Shown: positions 10,572 through 21,152, numbered from the stretch's first letter. The stretch: 64,000 nucleotides of DNA from Rickettsiella grylli (GCF_000168295.1 NZ_AAQJ02000001.1:62001-126000); one strand, 5' to 3'. Numbers and translations are program-made. Notes: generated by a model from the sequence alone, not told the origin.

Positions 10572-11411
10572 TTATTTACTCGCTACCGCTAATGCCAATG
10601 CGTATAATTTGTTTTTTTTCTCATAGGTTATTTTAGCAGCAAGTGAGATGGCTTGTTTAGTGGGTAACTCATTGAGTAAAATACCTAAAATCCGCTTCAC
10701 GTCTATTTTATGTGGGTTTAAATGTTCCCTCCCTTCGACGAGAACAACAAATTCTCCTTTTTGTTGATTTTTGTCGGAGTTTAGCCAAAGTTTCAAATTT
10801 TTTAAAGGATCGCCATGAATTGTTTCAAATGCTTTCGTTAATTCTCTGGCTAATACAACGTAACGTTCAGGTCCAAAAACGGCGAGCATATCATCAATTA
10901 ATGCGAGAATACGATGCGGCGCTTCATAAAAAATGAGCGTTCGTGTTTCGTACAAAAACGTTTGTAATTTTTTTAATCGAGCACTCCTTTTCCCGGGTAA
11001 AAATCCTTCAAATATAAAACGGTCGCACGCTAAACCTGAAGCACATAGAGCCGTTATTAAAGCACAGGGACCAGGAATTGGAATCACTGAAATTCCATGT
11101 TGACGTGCTAAATGAACTAAACGATAACCTGGATCGCTAATCAAAGGGGTTCCTGCATCACTTATCAAGCCAATCGATCGGTTTTTTTTTAATGCATCTA
11201 AAAGTAAATGAGTAGAGATCGTTTCATTATGTTCATGTAAAGAAACCAAGGGTGTAGTAATACCAAAAGTCTTTAGTAATTTTTGACTATGACGCGTGTC
11301 TTCAACGGCAATTGTGTCAACTTTTTTTAAAACGTTGATGGCTCGTGGACTAAAATCCTCGAGGTTACCGAGGGGCGTCGCAACGACATAAAGACCTTGA
11401 GTTTTTGACAT
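10572..11411 (-). CDS. rsmI: 16S rRNA 2'-O-ribose C1402 methyltransferase
   Basis: RsmI adds the 2'-O-methyl group to C1402 in the decoding centre of 16S rRNA. It belongs to the tetrapyrrole-methylase fold: ATPLGNLED at the N-terminus, [18 protein letters not shown] and [15 protein letters not shown] are all visible. I place the start at the ATG at 11411 (279 residues, beginning [16 protein letters not shown]) because the family starts there; the frame is open for 20 more codons upstream but these cross the promoter region of the divergent permease. tyrS follows directly. Confidence 0.94.
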   Translation of the reverse strand: MSKTQGLYVVATPLGNLEDFSPRAINVLKKVDTIAVEDTRHSQKLLKTFGITTPLVSLHEHNETISTHLLLDALKKNRSIGLISDAGTPLISDPGYRLVHLARQHGISVIPIPGPCALITALCASGLACDRFIFEGFLPGKRSARLKKLQTFLYETRTLIFYEAPHRILALIDDMLAVFGPERYVVLARELTKAFETIHGDPLKNLKLWLNSDKNQQKGEFVVLVEGREHLNPHKIDVKRILGILLNELPTKQAISLAAKITYEKKNKLYALALAVASK

Positions 11412-11418
11412 AAAACTT

Positions 11419-11447
11419 TTCGCATTAATGCATGAGATGGGTATAAT
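11419..11447 (+). promoter_or_regulatory. Candidate promoter for the amino-acid permease
   Basis: A perfect TATAAT at 11442-11447 has a TTCGCA box (four of six matches to TTGACA) 17 bases upstream at 11419-11424. It lies in the divergent gap between rsmI and the permease. Confidence 0.5.
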
Positions 11448-11491
11448 GACACAGCGATTTGTTCTGTGCAAAATTCAGAGGTTAGACTCAA

Positions 11492-12853
11492 ATGTCCAAA
11501 AAAGTGAAACAACAAAAATTAGGGTTGTGGATGCTAACTGCGCTTGTTACAGGGAATATGATAGGATCAGGAATTTTCTTATTACCGGCGTCTTTGGCGG
11601 CTTATGGAAGTATTAGTTTGCTTTCTTGGGTGGTTACTGCAGTGGGCGCTTTGTTACTCGCATTGGTCTTTGCAAAGCTATCGAATGTGATGCCACTTAT
11701 AGGCGGGCCTTATGCTTATTGTCGAGAAGCATTTGGTGAATTTGTTGGGTTTCAAATGGCCTATAATTACTGGATTGCGCTTTGGGTAGGCAATGCAGCA
11801 ATAGTGGTTGCTTTAATCGGGTATTTAAGTTTTTTTTGGCCGAAGTTGGCTCACGACACACGATGGACTTGCTTAGTGAGTATCAGCGTGGTTTGGTTAG
11901 TCACCTTTATTAACATTTTAGGTGTCCGACAAGCCGGTATTTTCCAGTTATTAACAACTGTTTTAAAATTGATCCCGTTGCTACTGATTGCTTTAGTCGG
12001 TATTTTTTACATTCATCCTCACTTTTTAAGTGCATTCAATTTATCAGGCCAGTCTAATTTAAAAGCATTTAGTGGTGCTGCCACGTTAACTTTATGGTCT
12101 TTTATTGGTTTAGAGTCGGCTTCGGTTCCTGCCGGACATGTCAATAATCCGCACCGTACTATCCCCAAAGCGACTATTTTGGGCGTTGTTATCACCACAG
12201 TAGTTTATTTACTGAGCAGTACTGCAGCAATGGGTGTAATGCCATTAACCGTGCTTGCGCATTCTAATGCCCCTTATGCAGATGCCGCACGAATAATGTT
12301 TGGACCCATCGGGAGCATTTTAGTTGCCATTGGCGCGGTCATTTCGTGTTTGGGTGCTTTAAATGGCTGGGTTCTACTTCAAGGCCAAATTCCATTAGCG
12401 GCAGCCCAAGATAAGCTTTTTCCTGCTGTTTTTCTAAAAAAATCAAAAAGTGGCACGCCTATCGTCGGTTTAATTGTTTCTAGTATTTTAATTAGCTTAT
12501 TATTATTAATGACGCTTAATCATAGTTTGGTTAAACAATTTACACTTATTATTTTACTTGCAACATTAGCCTCGCTGATTCCCTATTTTTTAACTACCAT
12601 GTCTGAGTTAGTTATTTTTTATAAATATCCTGGGCTTTTTAAAAAGGATAGAAAATTATTGCGTTCGGTGATTATTGCAATTTTAGCCGGAATTTATTCC
12701 TTTTGGGTTATTATAGGTTCCGGTAAAGAAATTGTGTTTTATGGAACTTTATTGTTATTGAGTAGTGTACCGGTGTATGTATGGATGAAATGGCGTTCTT
12801 CTTCGAATGGAAATGTTATAAACGTAAATGAGCAATCTTTACCTTTACCCTGA
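11492..12853 (+). CDS. APC-family amino-acid permease
   Basis: A 453-residue inner-membrane transporter of the amino acid-polyamine-organocation superfamily with about 12 predicted membrane segments. The first helix carries the family substrate motif GNMIGSGIF at about 17-25. The overall pattern is closest to basic amino-acid or agmatine antiporters of the AdiC type, a group common in Legionellales, but the substrate cannot be read from the sequence. The stop TGA overlaps the TGAGG that serves as ribosome binding site for the following mechanosensitive channel gene, which links the two. Confidence 0.9.
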   Translation: MSKKVKQQKLGLWMLTALVTGNMIGSGIFLLPASLAAYGSISLLSWVVTAVGALLLALVFAKLSNVMPLIGGPYAYCREAFGEFVGFQMAYNYWIALWVGNAAIVVALIGYLSFFWPKLAHDTRWTCLVSISVVWLVTFINILGVRQAGIFQLLTTVLKLIPLLLIALVGIFYIHPHFLSAFNLSGQSNLKAFSGAATLTLWSFIGLESASVPAGHVNNPHRTIPKATILGVVITTVVYLLSSTAAMGVMPLTVLAHSNAPYADAARIMFGPIGSILVAIGAVISCLGALNGWVLLQGQIPLAAAQDKLFPAVFLKKSKSGTPIVGLIVSSILISLLLLMTLNHSLVKQFTLIILLATLASLIPYFLTTMSELVIFYKYPGLFKKDRKLLRSVIIAILAGIYSFWVIIGSGKEIVFYGTLLLLSSVPVYVWMKWRSSSNGNVINVNEQSLPLP

Positions 12854-12861
12854 GGCATCGT

Positions 12862-15800
12862 TTGTACCAGTTATTTTTTTTATTATTTATTTTATTCAAC
12901 GGGTTTTGTTCTCCAGCCTTTGCTGAGTTTAATGATTCCCCTTTATTTAATTTAACGCAGAAGCAATTCATTGCGGATAAGACGCATAGTGATTTACTAA
13001 GAAGAAAACTGCAAAGTTTGCGTAATGAGCAAAAGAATGCATCACCTACGGTTAGCAAGCAATCTCTTGAACGTCTTGATTTAATGATTGAAATGGCAAA
13101 AGCGGATTTAGAAAGCATTAATTTAAGTTTGAAAACAATACAACAGTCTGTCGATTTAATTCAAGATTCCATTCGAAATACACCCGAGCAATGGGAAATT
13201 CCAATTTCCTCAGGTTCTTCCCAAAAACGTGAACATCAACAAACCGTGTTACAACAAACTTTACAGGAAAAAAGAAATTTATCTGCTTTACAACAAAAAA
13301 GGATTAAGGTGTTGCTAGGTGCGCGTGAAACGCTTCAGCAAACCATTAATTTTTCTGAAAAATGGCAACAAAATTTGCAGAGAAATTATCAATTACAACA
13401 ACAGGCCAATCGGCAAGCCTCGCTTGATGTACTTGCCGTAAAATTACAACACGATCAACAAAAATGGATGCAACGATTAAATCAATGGCGTGAAGAATTA
13501 AAAAAAGCCGAAGTAACCGGGTTTATCAATAATTATTCCTATCACAAAACAGAGTTTAAATTATTTGAAGCCGAAGAAAAAAATAATTTATTAGAAACTG
13601 AATTAAATGCATTAAAACTATCGAATAGATTACAAGATTTAGCGGCTGTATTTAATCAAAAATTATCATTGACTACGCTCAGTAATTTGCAGCATCAGAT
13701 TGAAACATTAAGTGACCAAATCAGCGCGTCAATTGATTTAGTTCATAATAAAACGAAATTTCTTAAAAATTATTTGATGATCATGAATAAAAATTTACCA
13801 AAGGACGGCGTTCATGATGAAAGTAAGCAGGTAGAAATAGGGCCATTAAAAGAAATTATACACGGGTACCAAAGTTTGTTTGTTAAAATGCAAGAATTGG
13901 CTAAAGGCGTGAATGCCCAACAAGCCTTCATCACAAAACAATTAAAACTTCAACTGGCTAATAGACAAACATTACCGGGTTGGAATTTAAATGCGTGGGT
14001 TGGTTTAGGTCAAACTATTTTTCAAATTCCTACATTAACACTTGATAAATTAGCGGGGCTTTATGAACCTGTTTTCAATAAACTTGAGTTAGTATCGAAT
14101 TGGCAATGGCTTATTGTTTTGTTGAGTATATTGATATGGTTTGCTATTTGGTTAAAGTTAAGACGATTTTTAGCGGTTGATAGAGTACGCTTGCAACAAC
14201 GGAGTCGGGGATTTTTTTCTGCACAAACCGTGATAGTGGTATTGCAATTGATGCAACGCCATTTATCGGGAATTATGTTATTGGTCGGTTTAATAGGATT
14301 ATTATTTTTATTAAATATACCCATAAAATTATTTTCTTTAATTATTAGTATGAGTGTTGTCTGTCTACTATTTAGTATTGTTATTCAACTTGCCCATATT
14401 TTATTACTTGAAAATACCACGGATGAGAGTGGTCACGATGTTAGGCTTTATTATCGTTTACGAACGACACTATTGATTGGCGGTATAGTGACGCTTGCTG
14501 CAATTTTAGTGAATCAATTGCCAGTCAATTATGAAATTCAAGATTTGTTTGGTCGTTTATTTATGTTGTTTTTGCTCATTGTTGCTTTAGTTTTAATGAA
14601 AAGCTGGGAAGTTGTCCCCACATTACTGGAGCCTTATATAGAAAATAAACACGCTTATTTAAAACGAGTTATTCGCTGGTTGAGTTTTTTAATTCCCTTT
14701 AGCTTACTCACTAATGCGTTAATAGGGCTTGTGGGTTATGTCGAACTCGCGTGGGCTATTGCACATTACCAAGGTTTGTTCTTGGTTGCGTTAACGGCGT
14801 ATTTACTGCTTCGAGGACTTTTAGATGAGTTAATTCGTTGGGTCTCTGAATTATGTATTCGCCATTTTAGGAATGGTTGGTTATGGAGTCAAGCGTTATT
14901 AAAACCTTTTCATCAAATTTTAAAATTAATATTATTAATTTTGTCAATAATGGGTTTATTTGAACTTTACGGTTGGGGAGATAGGGTTCCGTTACTGAAT
15001 ACGAGTCTTGTAAAATTACTTTCTAAGAAGTTATTCGTTATCTCAAGTACGGCAACGGTGACAGGGGTAACCGTTTTGCAATTAGCAGTATTAATAGTCG
15101 TTTTAATTTGGGTTGCTCACTGGTCACGCGAATTTGCTTATCGTTGGTTGTTTGCACATACTAAAGATTTGGGGCTACGTAATAGTTTAGCTATTTTCAC
15201 GCATTATACACTGATCGCGATTGGAATTACGATTGGACTAAATATTTTAGGTTTAAATTGGGGAAATATATCAGTTATTTTAGGACTTTTTTCATTAGGT
15301 GTGGGATTAGGCCTGCGTGATCTCTTTAACAATTTTTTTACAGGGATTTTTTTATTATTAGAAAGACCTGTAAAGGTTGGGGATTGGGTTACTGTGGGTA
15401 ATTATGATGGGCAAGTTTCACATATTGGCGCGCGATCCATTACAGTAACGACGGATGATCGCCAAGAATTATTAGTTCCGAATGCCGATATTTTTAGTAA
15501 AAATTTCATTAATTGGACGCATCGAGATAGCGTAGTACGCGGTGCTTTAGTTACTATCAAAACAAATCGCAAGGATAACCCGCAACGAATTAAAGATATT
15601 ATTTTAGAAGTATTAGCCACAATACCAAAAATTTTAACCAATCCAAAACCTGAAGTTTATTTCAAAGAAATTGATAAAGTTTTATTAGAATTTAAAGTCG
15701 AATATTATGTCGATTTGAATCATATTAGTTCGCGATCGAGTGTTCGGTCACAATTTTTATTTAGTTTATGGGAACGCTTTGTTGATGAGGGCATTTTGCC

Positions 15801-15867
15801 GCCAGAAGCTCCTCACGATGTCCATCTTGAAGGTAAGTTGGAATTAAATTCTGATCCACCCGTTTAA
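12862..15867 (+). CDS. Large MscS-family mechanosensitive channel (MscK-like)
   Basis: A 1001-residue channel that should release solutes on hypo-osmotic shock. It has a signal peptide (MYQLFFLLFILFNGFCSPAFA, likely cut before Glu), a long coiled-coil periplasmic region to about residue 400, a block of roughly ten membrane helices, and a C-terminal MscS core with the Gly/Ala-rich pore helix (about residues 800-825) followed by ERPVKVGDWV. This layout matches MscK and MscM of Escherichia coli. The start is TTG at 12862, with GAGG six bases upstream in the permease stop region. murG begins nine bases downstream. Confidence 0.9.
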   Translation: MYQLFFLLFILFNGFCSPAFAEFNDSPLFNLTQKQFIADKTHSDLLRRKLQSLRNEQKNASPTVSKQSLERLDLMIEMAKADLESINLSLKTIQQSVDLIQDSIRNTPEQWEIPISSGSSQKREHQQTVLQQTLQEKRNLSALQQKRIKVLLGARETLQQTINFSEKWQQNLQRNYQLQQQANRQASLDVLAVKLQHDQQKWMQRLNQWREELKKAEVTGFINNYSYHKTEFKLFEAEEKNNLLETELNALKLSNRLQDLAAVFNQKLSLTTLSNLQHQIETLSDQISASIDLVHNKTKFLKNYLMIMNKNLPKDGVHDESKQVEIGPLKEIIHGYQSLFVKMQELAKGVNAQQAFITKQLKLQLANRQTLPGWNLNAWVGLGQTIFQIPTLTLDKLAGLYEPVFNKLELVSNWQWLIVLLSILIWFAIWLKLRRFLAVDRVRLQQRSRGFFSAQTVIVVLQLMQRHLSGIMLLVGLIGLLFLLNIPIKLFSLIISMSVVCLLFSIVIQLAHILLLENTTDESGHDVRLYYRLRTTLLIGGIVTLAAILVNQLPVNYEIQDLFGRLFMLFLLIVALVLMKSWEVVPTLLEPYIENKHAYLKRVIRWLSFLIPFSLLTNALIGLVGYVELAWAIAHYQGLFLVALTAYLLLRGLLDELIRWVSELCIRHFRNGWLWSQALLKPFHQILKLILLILSIMGLFELYGWGDRVPLLNTSLVKLLSKKLFVISSTATVTGVTVLQLAVLIVVLIWVAHWSREFAYRWLFAHTKDLGLRNSLAIFTHYTLIAIGITIGLNILGLNWGNISVILGLFSLGVGLGLRDLFNNFFTGIFLLLERPVKVGDWVTVGNYDGQVSHIGARSITVTTDDRQELLVPNADIFSKNFINWTHRDSVVRGALVTIKTNRKDNPQRIKDIILEVLATIPKILTNPKPEVYFKEIDKVLLEFKVEYYVDLNHISSRSSVRSQFLFSLWERFVDEGILPPEAPHDVHLEGKLELNSDPPV

Positions 15868-15876
15868 ACGTTATTT

Positions 15877-16962
15877 ATGGAAAAAAAAATTAAAATGATT
15901 TTCACAGGAGGTGGTTCATCAGGGCACGTAACGCCCAATTTACCATTAATAGTGGCTTTGAAAAATAAGGGCGCAGCTATTTTCTATGTGGGCTCTCAAA
16001 AAGGAATAGAGCGTGCGCTGATTAAACCTTTGAAAATCCCCTATTATGGAATTACAGTCGGTAAATTGCATCGGTATTGGACATGGAAAAATTTATTAAC
16101 CCCTTTTCAATTATTCATGGGAATCGTACAAAGTTTTCTTATTTTTCGAAAAATCAAGCCGGATATTTTATTTTCGAAAGGAGGGTTTGTTGCTTTACCA
16201 GTTGTTATCGCGGCTCAATTAAATGGAATTCCGATAGTCATTCATGAATCTGATTTGACACCGGGCTTAGCCAATCGACTTAGCTTTCCTTTCGCTCAAT
16301 TGATTTGTATTACCTTTCCTGAAACGGCTAACTATTTTAAAAATAAGCATAAAATAGTATTGACCGGCATGCCCATTCGAGATTTTCTGAAACACGGAAA
16401 TTGCGAAAAAGGTTTAAAACTGTGTGGATTTTGTAATCGACAAAAACCTGTTTTGTTAGTAATGGCAGGAGGTTTAGGCTCAATTCATATCAACCAATCG
16501 ATTCGACGTTTAGTAAAACCCTTACTAAAAAAATTTTATGTGATACATATTTGCGGTAAAAATAAATTGGATCCTGAATTTAATGGAATGAAGGGATATA
16601 AACAGTTTGAGTATCTAGAAGATAAGTTTCCGAACGTTTTAGCGTGTGCAGATTTAGTGGTTAGCCGTGCAGGCGCGACGTCTATTTATGAATTATTAAC
16701 GTTAAATAAGCCTCATATTTTGTTACCGTTATCAAAAAAAGCAAGTCGCGGTGATCAAATAGACAATGCAAATTATTTTTCTCGTTTAGGTCTCAGTCAG
16801 GTTATTTATTTTGAGGAATTTTCAGATGAAAAATTACTTAAAATTATCGTTGAAAGTTTTGAAAATTTAGATAAGTTAAAACATAAATTAAGTGAATATA
16901 AACCGCTTAATGGCACACAAAATATTATAGAAACGTTAATTTCGTTTTCACATCATTCCTAG
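15877..16962 (+). CDS. murG: MurG-type GlcNAc transferase, Firmicutes type
   Basis: Adds GlcNAc to lipid I to make lipid II at the inner face of the membrane. The 361 residues form two Rossmann domains; the loop TGGGSSGH lies near residues 10-17. The lipid-acceptor region reads IHESDLTPGLANR and the nucleotide site RGDQIDNANYF. From memory these match Staphylococcus-type MurG (HESD, GDQIDNA) and differ from enterobacterial MurG (HEQNGIAG, DRQQYWNA). It lies outside any division cluster, behind a mechanosensitive channel gene. Whether it is the only MurG of the genome cannot be seen here; a related glycosyltransferase with another acceptor is possible. Confidence 0.85.
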   Translation: MEKKIKMIFTGGGSSGHVTPNLPLIVALKNKGAAIFYVGSQKGIERALIKPLKIPYYGITVGKLHRYWTWKNLLTPFQLFMGIVQSFLIFRKIKPDILFSKGGFVALPVVIAAQLNGIPIVIHESDLTPGLANRLSFPFAQLICITFPETANYFKNKHKIVLTGMPIRDFLKHGNCEKGLKLCGFCNRQKPVLLVMAGGLGSIHINQSIRRLVKPLLKKFYVIHICGKNKLDPEFNGMKGYKQFEYLEDKFPNVLACADLVVSRAGATSIYELLTLNKPHILLPLSKKASRGDQIDNANYFSRLGLSQVIYFEEFSDEKLLKIIVESFENLDKLKHKLSEYKPLNGTQNIIETLISFSHHS

Positions 16963-17007
16963 AATATTTTAGTTTGTCTATGTGTAGAGCGTATGCTTTT
17001 TTCTTTT

Positions 17008-19431
17008 TTAATTTTTTTCTAATTTATAAAATATATCGATACCGTTAGCAAAATCACTGCGGGTAACTTGTAGCGAGAAATTTTTATTTAAAAGATAATT
17101 TATTTCTAAAATACTGATGGGATCTAATAAACCAAGACTGTAAGACACATTCAGCCTAGGAGAGAGTTTTTTTCCCACGATTATCGACGTATTTTGTTCT
17201 AAGCGATTAGTGCGCGGATCAAAAATAGGTTTCACACCAATGGTTAATTGATCTAACCCTATTTTTTTTTGAAATTTATTAATAAGGCCGCTTAAATTAT
17301 TTTTTTCATGACCTAAATGAGTCGCAGCATTTAATAGTAATTGTGTACTTGCAGCGCTGATTTCATTACTGGCTTGACCTGTGATCAAATAAGAAAGCAT
17401 ATCCAGGGATGATTTGATTCTATTAGAAGGATTTGCAAATAAAGTAATCTGAGGATTTTGTAATCTCCCTCTTATATGTAAGCCTATATCTACGGGAACA
17501 GGTCTTGATTGATAGGAAAATTCGGATTGAATAAAATGATTAGAACCTAGTTTAGATTTAATCTCATTGGCGTTGTTAGAAGTGGAGGCAGGTAAAATAA
17601 AAATATTTCGGTGCGCAGTAATATGAACCAGAGGGTTATTAATGGGCATATTCACGAAATTTAATGTAGAATTTTCCGCTAATTTTAAACGTTGACCATA
17701 ATAACTGTATTCTCCAGGAAAAAGTTGAAGTTGCCCTGTTGCGAATAAAGGATGATCAGATTCTTGTTTTAGAGACAATGAACCTTTCAATTGAGCGCGA
17801 AGGCCTTGATAATAAAGGTGAATATCATTGCCCATTTTTATTTTGAGATTACTTTTTAAGTTAAACGGTAAAGTTAACGTTTTTTTCTTATCTGAAAATT
17901 GTACATCGCTTGATAATTCGATGAGATTATAATTTTGTGGATTAATTTTAATTTTAGCTTTAGGAAATAGAATAAAACCTTCTGTTTCAACTTGGTTAAT
18001 CGTTGCATTGATCGTTAATTGGGGGGAAGCGATTATCTGATAATTTGGATTGTGAACGAGGGTGACATTTTCCCCCTTTATTTTTATTAATGTTGATAAA
18101 TGAGGTTTTAATAAATCAGTTTTACTAGTAAATGTGATGAATCCTTTACCGGAATAAATTTGACCGATACCCTGCAAACGATGTTTATCGGTGTGTAATT
18201 GGTAGTTTATATTTTTTAAATGAAGGCCTAAGCTTGGGATAGAGATACTGGCTTGTTGTAAATGAAGCGTGAAAGTAACCGCAGGTTTCTGCAATAAACC
18301 CGAAATTTTTAATTGAGCATTAAAAAAGCCGTGACTGCGTTTAAACTCAGGAAACAATCTCGTTAGAAAATTTAAATTTTTAAGGGTTAAATCAATCGTT
18401 GCATTGATTTTCTGTTTGAATTTTAACGGGGAGCCGACTTGATAATGAGGTAAAAGTAAGTAAGCAATGAATTGGTTTTTATTGGTTTCGAACGTTTGGA
18501 TTGACGTTTCTAATCCATTTCTTGAAACAAAACTATTCATGTGTGTCTGCGGAACGATTATCGAAGTCAGCTGTTGGTCTTTACATCTTTTATTCAGTTT
18601 AAATTGAGAGAGAGTGCCTTGCAATGAAAAAGGTAAAAAAGATCCGGTTAATTTTAATTTTACTGGAAAAATTTTTAATCGTTTATTATTAAAATCAGAA
18701 GCAGTGAAGTCAAAAAACCATTTTTTATCTTTAGTATTTATAGTTAAAGTACTTTGAATTTGTTTGAGTTGCCAATCGTTCCATTGTAGATTTGTTTTTT
18801 CAAGCCCTATATTAAATTTGGGATATTGAAAAATTCCACGAATAGTCCCTTGTAAAGTGATGTTATTTTTTAGGTGGGGGAAAAAGCGAGCTAATTCGTT
18901 AACCGTTAATAGCCAATGAATATGCCATTGTTGGTGAATAGAACCGTACAGTTTGAGATTTAAATTTTCAGTTTTTATATTTATTTGATGAATGACAGCA
19001 GAACTAATTTTTAAATAATGAAAAATTTCTGGAATGTGGATGTTTTTTCTTTGGTCCGTTTTTGATTTTTTTTGAATAGTATGAATAGTATTCGTTTTTT
19101 GTTTTATAAAAAGGTTTAATTGATCAATAAAGATCGAATTAAAAGTTAGTTTTCCTGCTAAAAAACTTCGCCAATTTAAATCAAACTCTGCCTCAGAGAT
19201 ATAAAAATTAATTTTATTATTTTTATAATTAAGTTTCTTTAAATAAATGGGACCCAATAATCGTCCATGAAGTGTATTTATTTTTAGTTGCCCTGGCAGA
19301 AATTGTTTTCCAATCAATAGCGCTGCTTCTAAACCTTTTTCTGTGTTTAGAAATAAATAGCCACTGATTAAAAAAATACCTATTAATAAACTACTCAGCC
19401 ATTTAAGCCAAATTATTTTTTTATTTTTCAT
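17008..19431 (-). CDS. tamB: Translocation and assembly module protein TamB, short form
   Basis: An inner-membrane-anchored periplasmic bridge that works with TamA in outer-membrane protein insertion and lipid transport. The 807 residues have one N-terminal anchor (about 9-28), long beta-rich repeats and a conserved C-terminal DUF490 region with phrases such as GELQ-like barrel edges near residues 565-800 (for example TGQASNEISAAS). It is much shorter than the roughly 1250 residues of the Escherichia coli protein, the reduction falling in the repeat region. Its start overlaps the tamA stop by four bases. Confidence 0.88.
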   Translation of the reverse strand: MKNKKIIWLKWLSSLLIGIFLISGYLFLNTEKGLEAALLIGKQFLPGQLKINTLHGRLLGPIYLKKLNYKNNKINFYISEAEFDLNWRSFLAGKLTFNSIFIDQLNLFIKQKTNTIHTIQKKSKTDQRKNIHIPEIFHYLKISSAVIHQINIKTENLNLKLYGSIHQQWHIHWLLTVNELARFFPHLKNNITLQGTIRGIFQYPKFNIGLEKTNLQWNDWQLKQIQSTLTINTKDKKWFFDFTASDFNNKRLKIFPVKLKLTGSFLPFSLQGTLSQFKLNKRCKDQQLTSIIVPQTHMNSFVSRNGLETSIQTFETNKNQFIAYLLLPHYQVGSPLKFKQKINATIDLTLKNLNFLTRLFPEFKRSHGFFNAQLKISGLLQKPAVTFTLHLQQASISIPSLGLHLKNINYQLHTDKHRLQGIGQIYSGKGFITFTSKTDLLKPHLSTLIKIKGENVTLVHNPNYQIIASPQLTINATINQVETEGFILFPKAKIKINPQNYNLIELSSDVQFSDKKKTLTLPFNLKSNLKIKMGNDIHLYYQGLRAQLKGSLSLKQESDHPLFATGQLQLFPGEYSYYGQRLKLAENSTLNFVNMPINNPLVHITAHRNIFILPASTSNNANEIKSKLGSNHFIQSEFSYQSRPVPVDIGLHIRGRLQNPQITLFANPSNRIKSSLDMLSYLITGQASNEISAASTQLLLNAATHLGHEKNNLSGLINKFQKKIGLDQLTIGVKPIFDPRTNRLEQNTSIIVGKKLSPRLNVSYSLGLLDPISILEINYLLNKNFSLQVTRSDFANGIDIFYKLEKN

Positions 19432-21152
19432 AAGAAATCAAAACCCATCGTGAATTGAAACCGTATGGGATGTGAAGGAATATCTAAGGCTTTGCCTGCG
19501 GTCAGTTCTAAAGGCCCTAATGGAGATGCCCACACCAAGCCAATACCCGCTCCTTTTTGCAAATGAATCGGAAAATCATTGACAGCATTTCCAGCGTCAA
19601 AGAAAAGAGCACCATAAAAATTACGGATCAGTCGATGTTGATATTCAATGCTTCCAACCAATAAATAACGACCGGGACCGAGAGATTGATAAGCATAACC
19701 CCGAATGTTTTGGCTTCCTCCTGCGTAAAAAAGCAAAGAGGGAGGAAAATTGGAAAGATTAGAAGTGAGGGTATACCCTATGTCTCCTCGAAACAATAAT
19801 CGGTTATTATCATTCCAACTGAATATGTATTTACCTTGTAATTCAGTTTGTAAAAAACTAACGGTTGATAACACAGGTTGAGCGGCACCTTGTAGCCTAA
19901 AATTGAATCGATAGCCTTGTAAGGAGAAAAGAGGATTATCCGATTTACTGTACGATAGGTTTATACCTGGAGTGAGTAAACGTGCGTTTTTTGTTGGCTG
20001 GTTGAGATAGTTGAATCGTTCCACTTGATAATTTAAAAATAAGTTGCGTTGCCAGCCATTCCATTCACATGTACTCGTGGTGCCTATTTGTTGCGTCGTG
20101 CGAGTTACTTGAGCTAGTTTTTTTCTAACGATGGCAAAATTAATAGTATAATTATCCGTATTCGGATGTTTTCCAGGAAAAGTGTACGTTGTTTGGAAAC
20201 CGTTTTGTATTTTAGATAATTGGCTAAAAATACTTAAACGATGCCCCGCTTTGTTGAGATAACGGGATTCCCAACCTAACGTTCCGCGAACACCAACGTC
20301 TGTTCCGTAACCTATCCCTGCGGTATATTGTTGAGAGGGACGTGGTGTTAATATTAAAGAAATAGGCTGATGTTGATTGAAACTATTTATAGGAGAATCA
20401 AGAATAGATACATTCTGAAAGTACCCACTTTTGTTTAAATTTTCTTGTAATTTTAATAATTGTACCGAAGAATAAGGATCACCCACCTTAAAGGGAATAT
20501 AACGTTCTAATAAGCGATTAGAAAGTATAGATTGTTTGAAGGTAATAGGACCAAAATAATAACGCGGTCCTGTATTTAATGTTAAGCTAATTTGAGCGGT
20601 ATAGGCGTTCCGATTAATTAAAATAATGTGTTTAGAAAAATAAGCAGATAGATAACCATCCGCAACAACCTGAGCAAGTAAATTTTCTTTTGCATCCTCG
20701 TAGGCTTTACTACAAAAACGTTCGCCTTGATGCAAAGGAAAATCATTCATTAAATTTTTGATCTGGGGATCATCGGGGGTATTTACAATGGAAAGTTCGA
20801 GCGTTGTGATTTTTAAAGGAGGGCCTGCGGAAATTTGATACCTTACTTCCCAATTTTCACCTATTTTTTGGACGGTGCGATGAATAGACGGTTTAAAATA
20901 ACCATAAATTTCTAAAGTTTTTTTGATGTCACGAATTCCATGGTTAGACCAGAATTGGATATCTTCGGTGGAAGGTTCTTTTAAAGTCTGTAAGCTATGG
21001 TTCAGCCGCTGTTGAACAGGGCTCATAAGCGCTTGCGGTAACCCTTGTATGCGGTAGGTTATATGAAGACATTGCGTAGTATACCCAGAAGAGACGAAAA
21101 AAAGGTTTAGCCACGTCATAGCGGCTATAATCGATTTTATTTTTCTTATCAT
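19428..21152 (-). CDS. tamA: Translocation and assembly module protein TamA (Omp85)
   Basis: An Omp85-family outer-membrane barrel. A signal peptide (about 1-25) is followed by three POTRA domains (to about 255) and a 16-stranded barrel. The L6-type motif appears as GGSQNIRGYAYQSLGPG. At 574 residues it matches TamA (about 577) rather than BamA (about 800). The partner tamB follows with a four-base overlap. An eight-base inverted repeat overlaps the start codon at 21152, so translation or transcription may be controlled there. Confidence 0.92.
   Translation of the reverse strand: MIRKIKSIIAAMTWLNLFFVSSGYTTQCLHITYRIQGLPQALMSPVQQRLNHSLQTLKEPSTEDIQFWSNHGIRDIKKTLEIYGYFKPSIHRTVQKIGENWEVRYQISAGPPLKITTLELSIVNTPDDPQIKNLMNDFPLHQGERFCSKAYEDAKENLLAQVVADGYLSAYFSKHIILINRNAYTAQISLTLNTGPRYYFGPITFKQSILSNRLLERYIPFKVGDPYSSVQLLKLQENLNKSGYFQNVSILDSPINSFNQHQPISLILTPRPSQQYTAGIGYGTDVGVRGTLGWESRYLNKAGHRLSIFSQLSKIQNGFQTTYTFPGKHPNTDNYTINFAIVRKKLAQVTRTTQQIGTTSTCEWNGWQRNLFLNYQVERFNYLNQPTKNARLLTPGINLSYSKSDNPLFSLQGYRFNFRLQGAAQPVLSTVSFLQTELQGKYIFSWNDNNRLLFRGDIGYTLTSNLSNFPPSLLFYAGGSQNIRGYAYQSLGPGRYLLVGSIEYQHRLIRNFYGALFFDAGNAVNDFPIHLQKGAGIGLVWASPLGPLELTAGKALDIPSHPIRFQFTMGFDFL

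Noticed and set aside
12816-13118. A 100-codon minus-strand frame across the permease/channel junction
   Set aside because: It lies opposite two well-supported coding regions and shows no recognisable protein.
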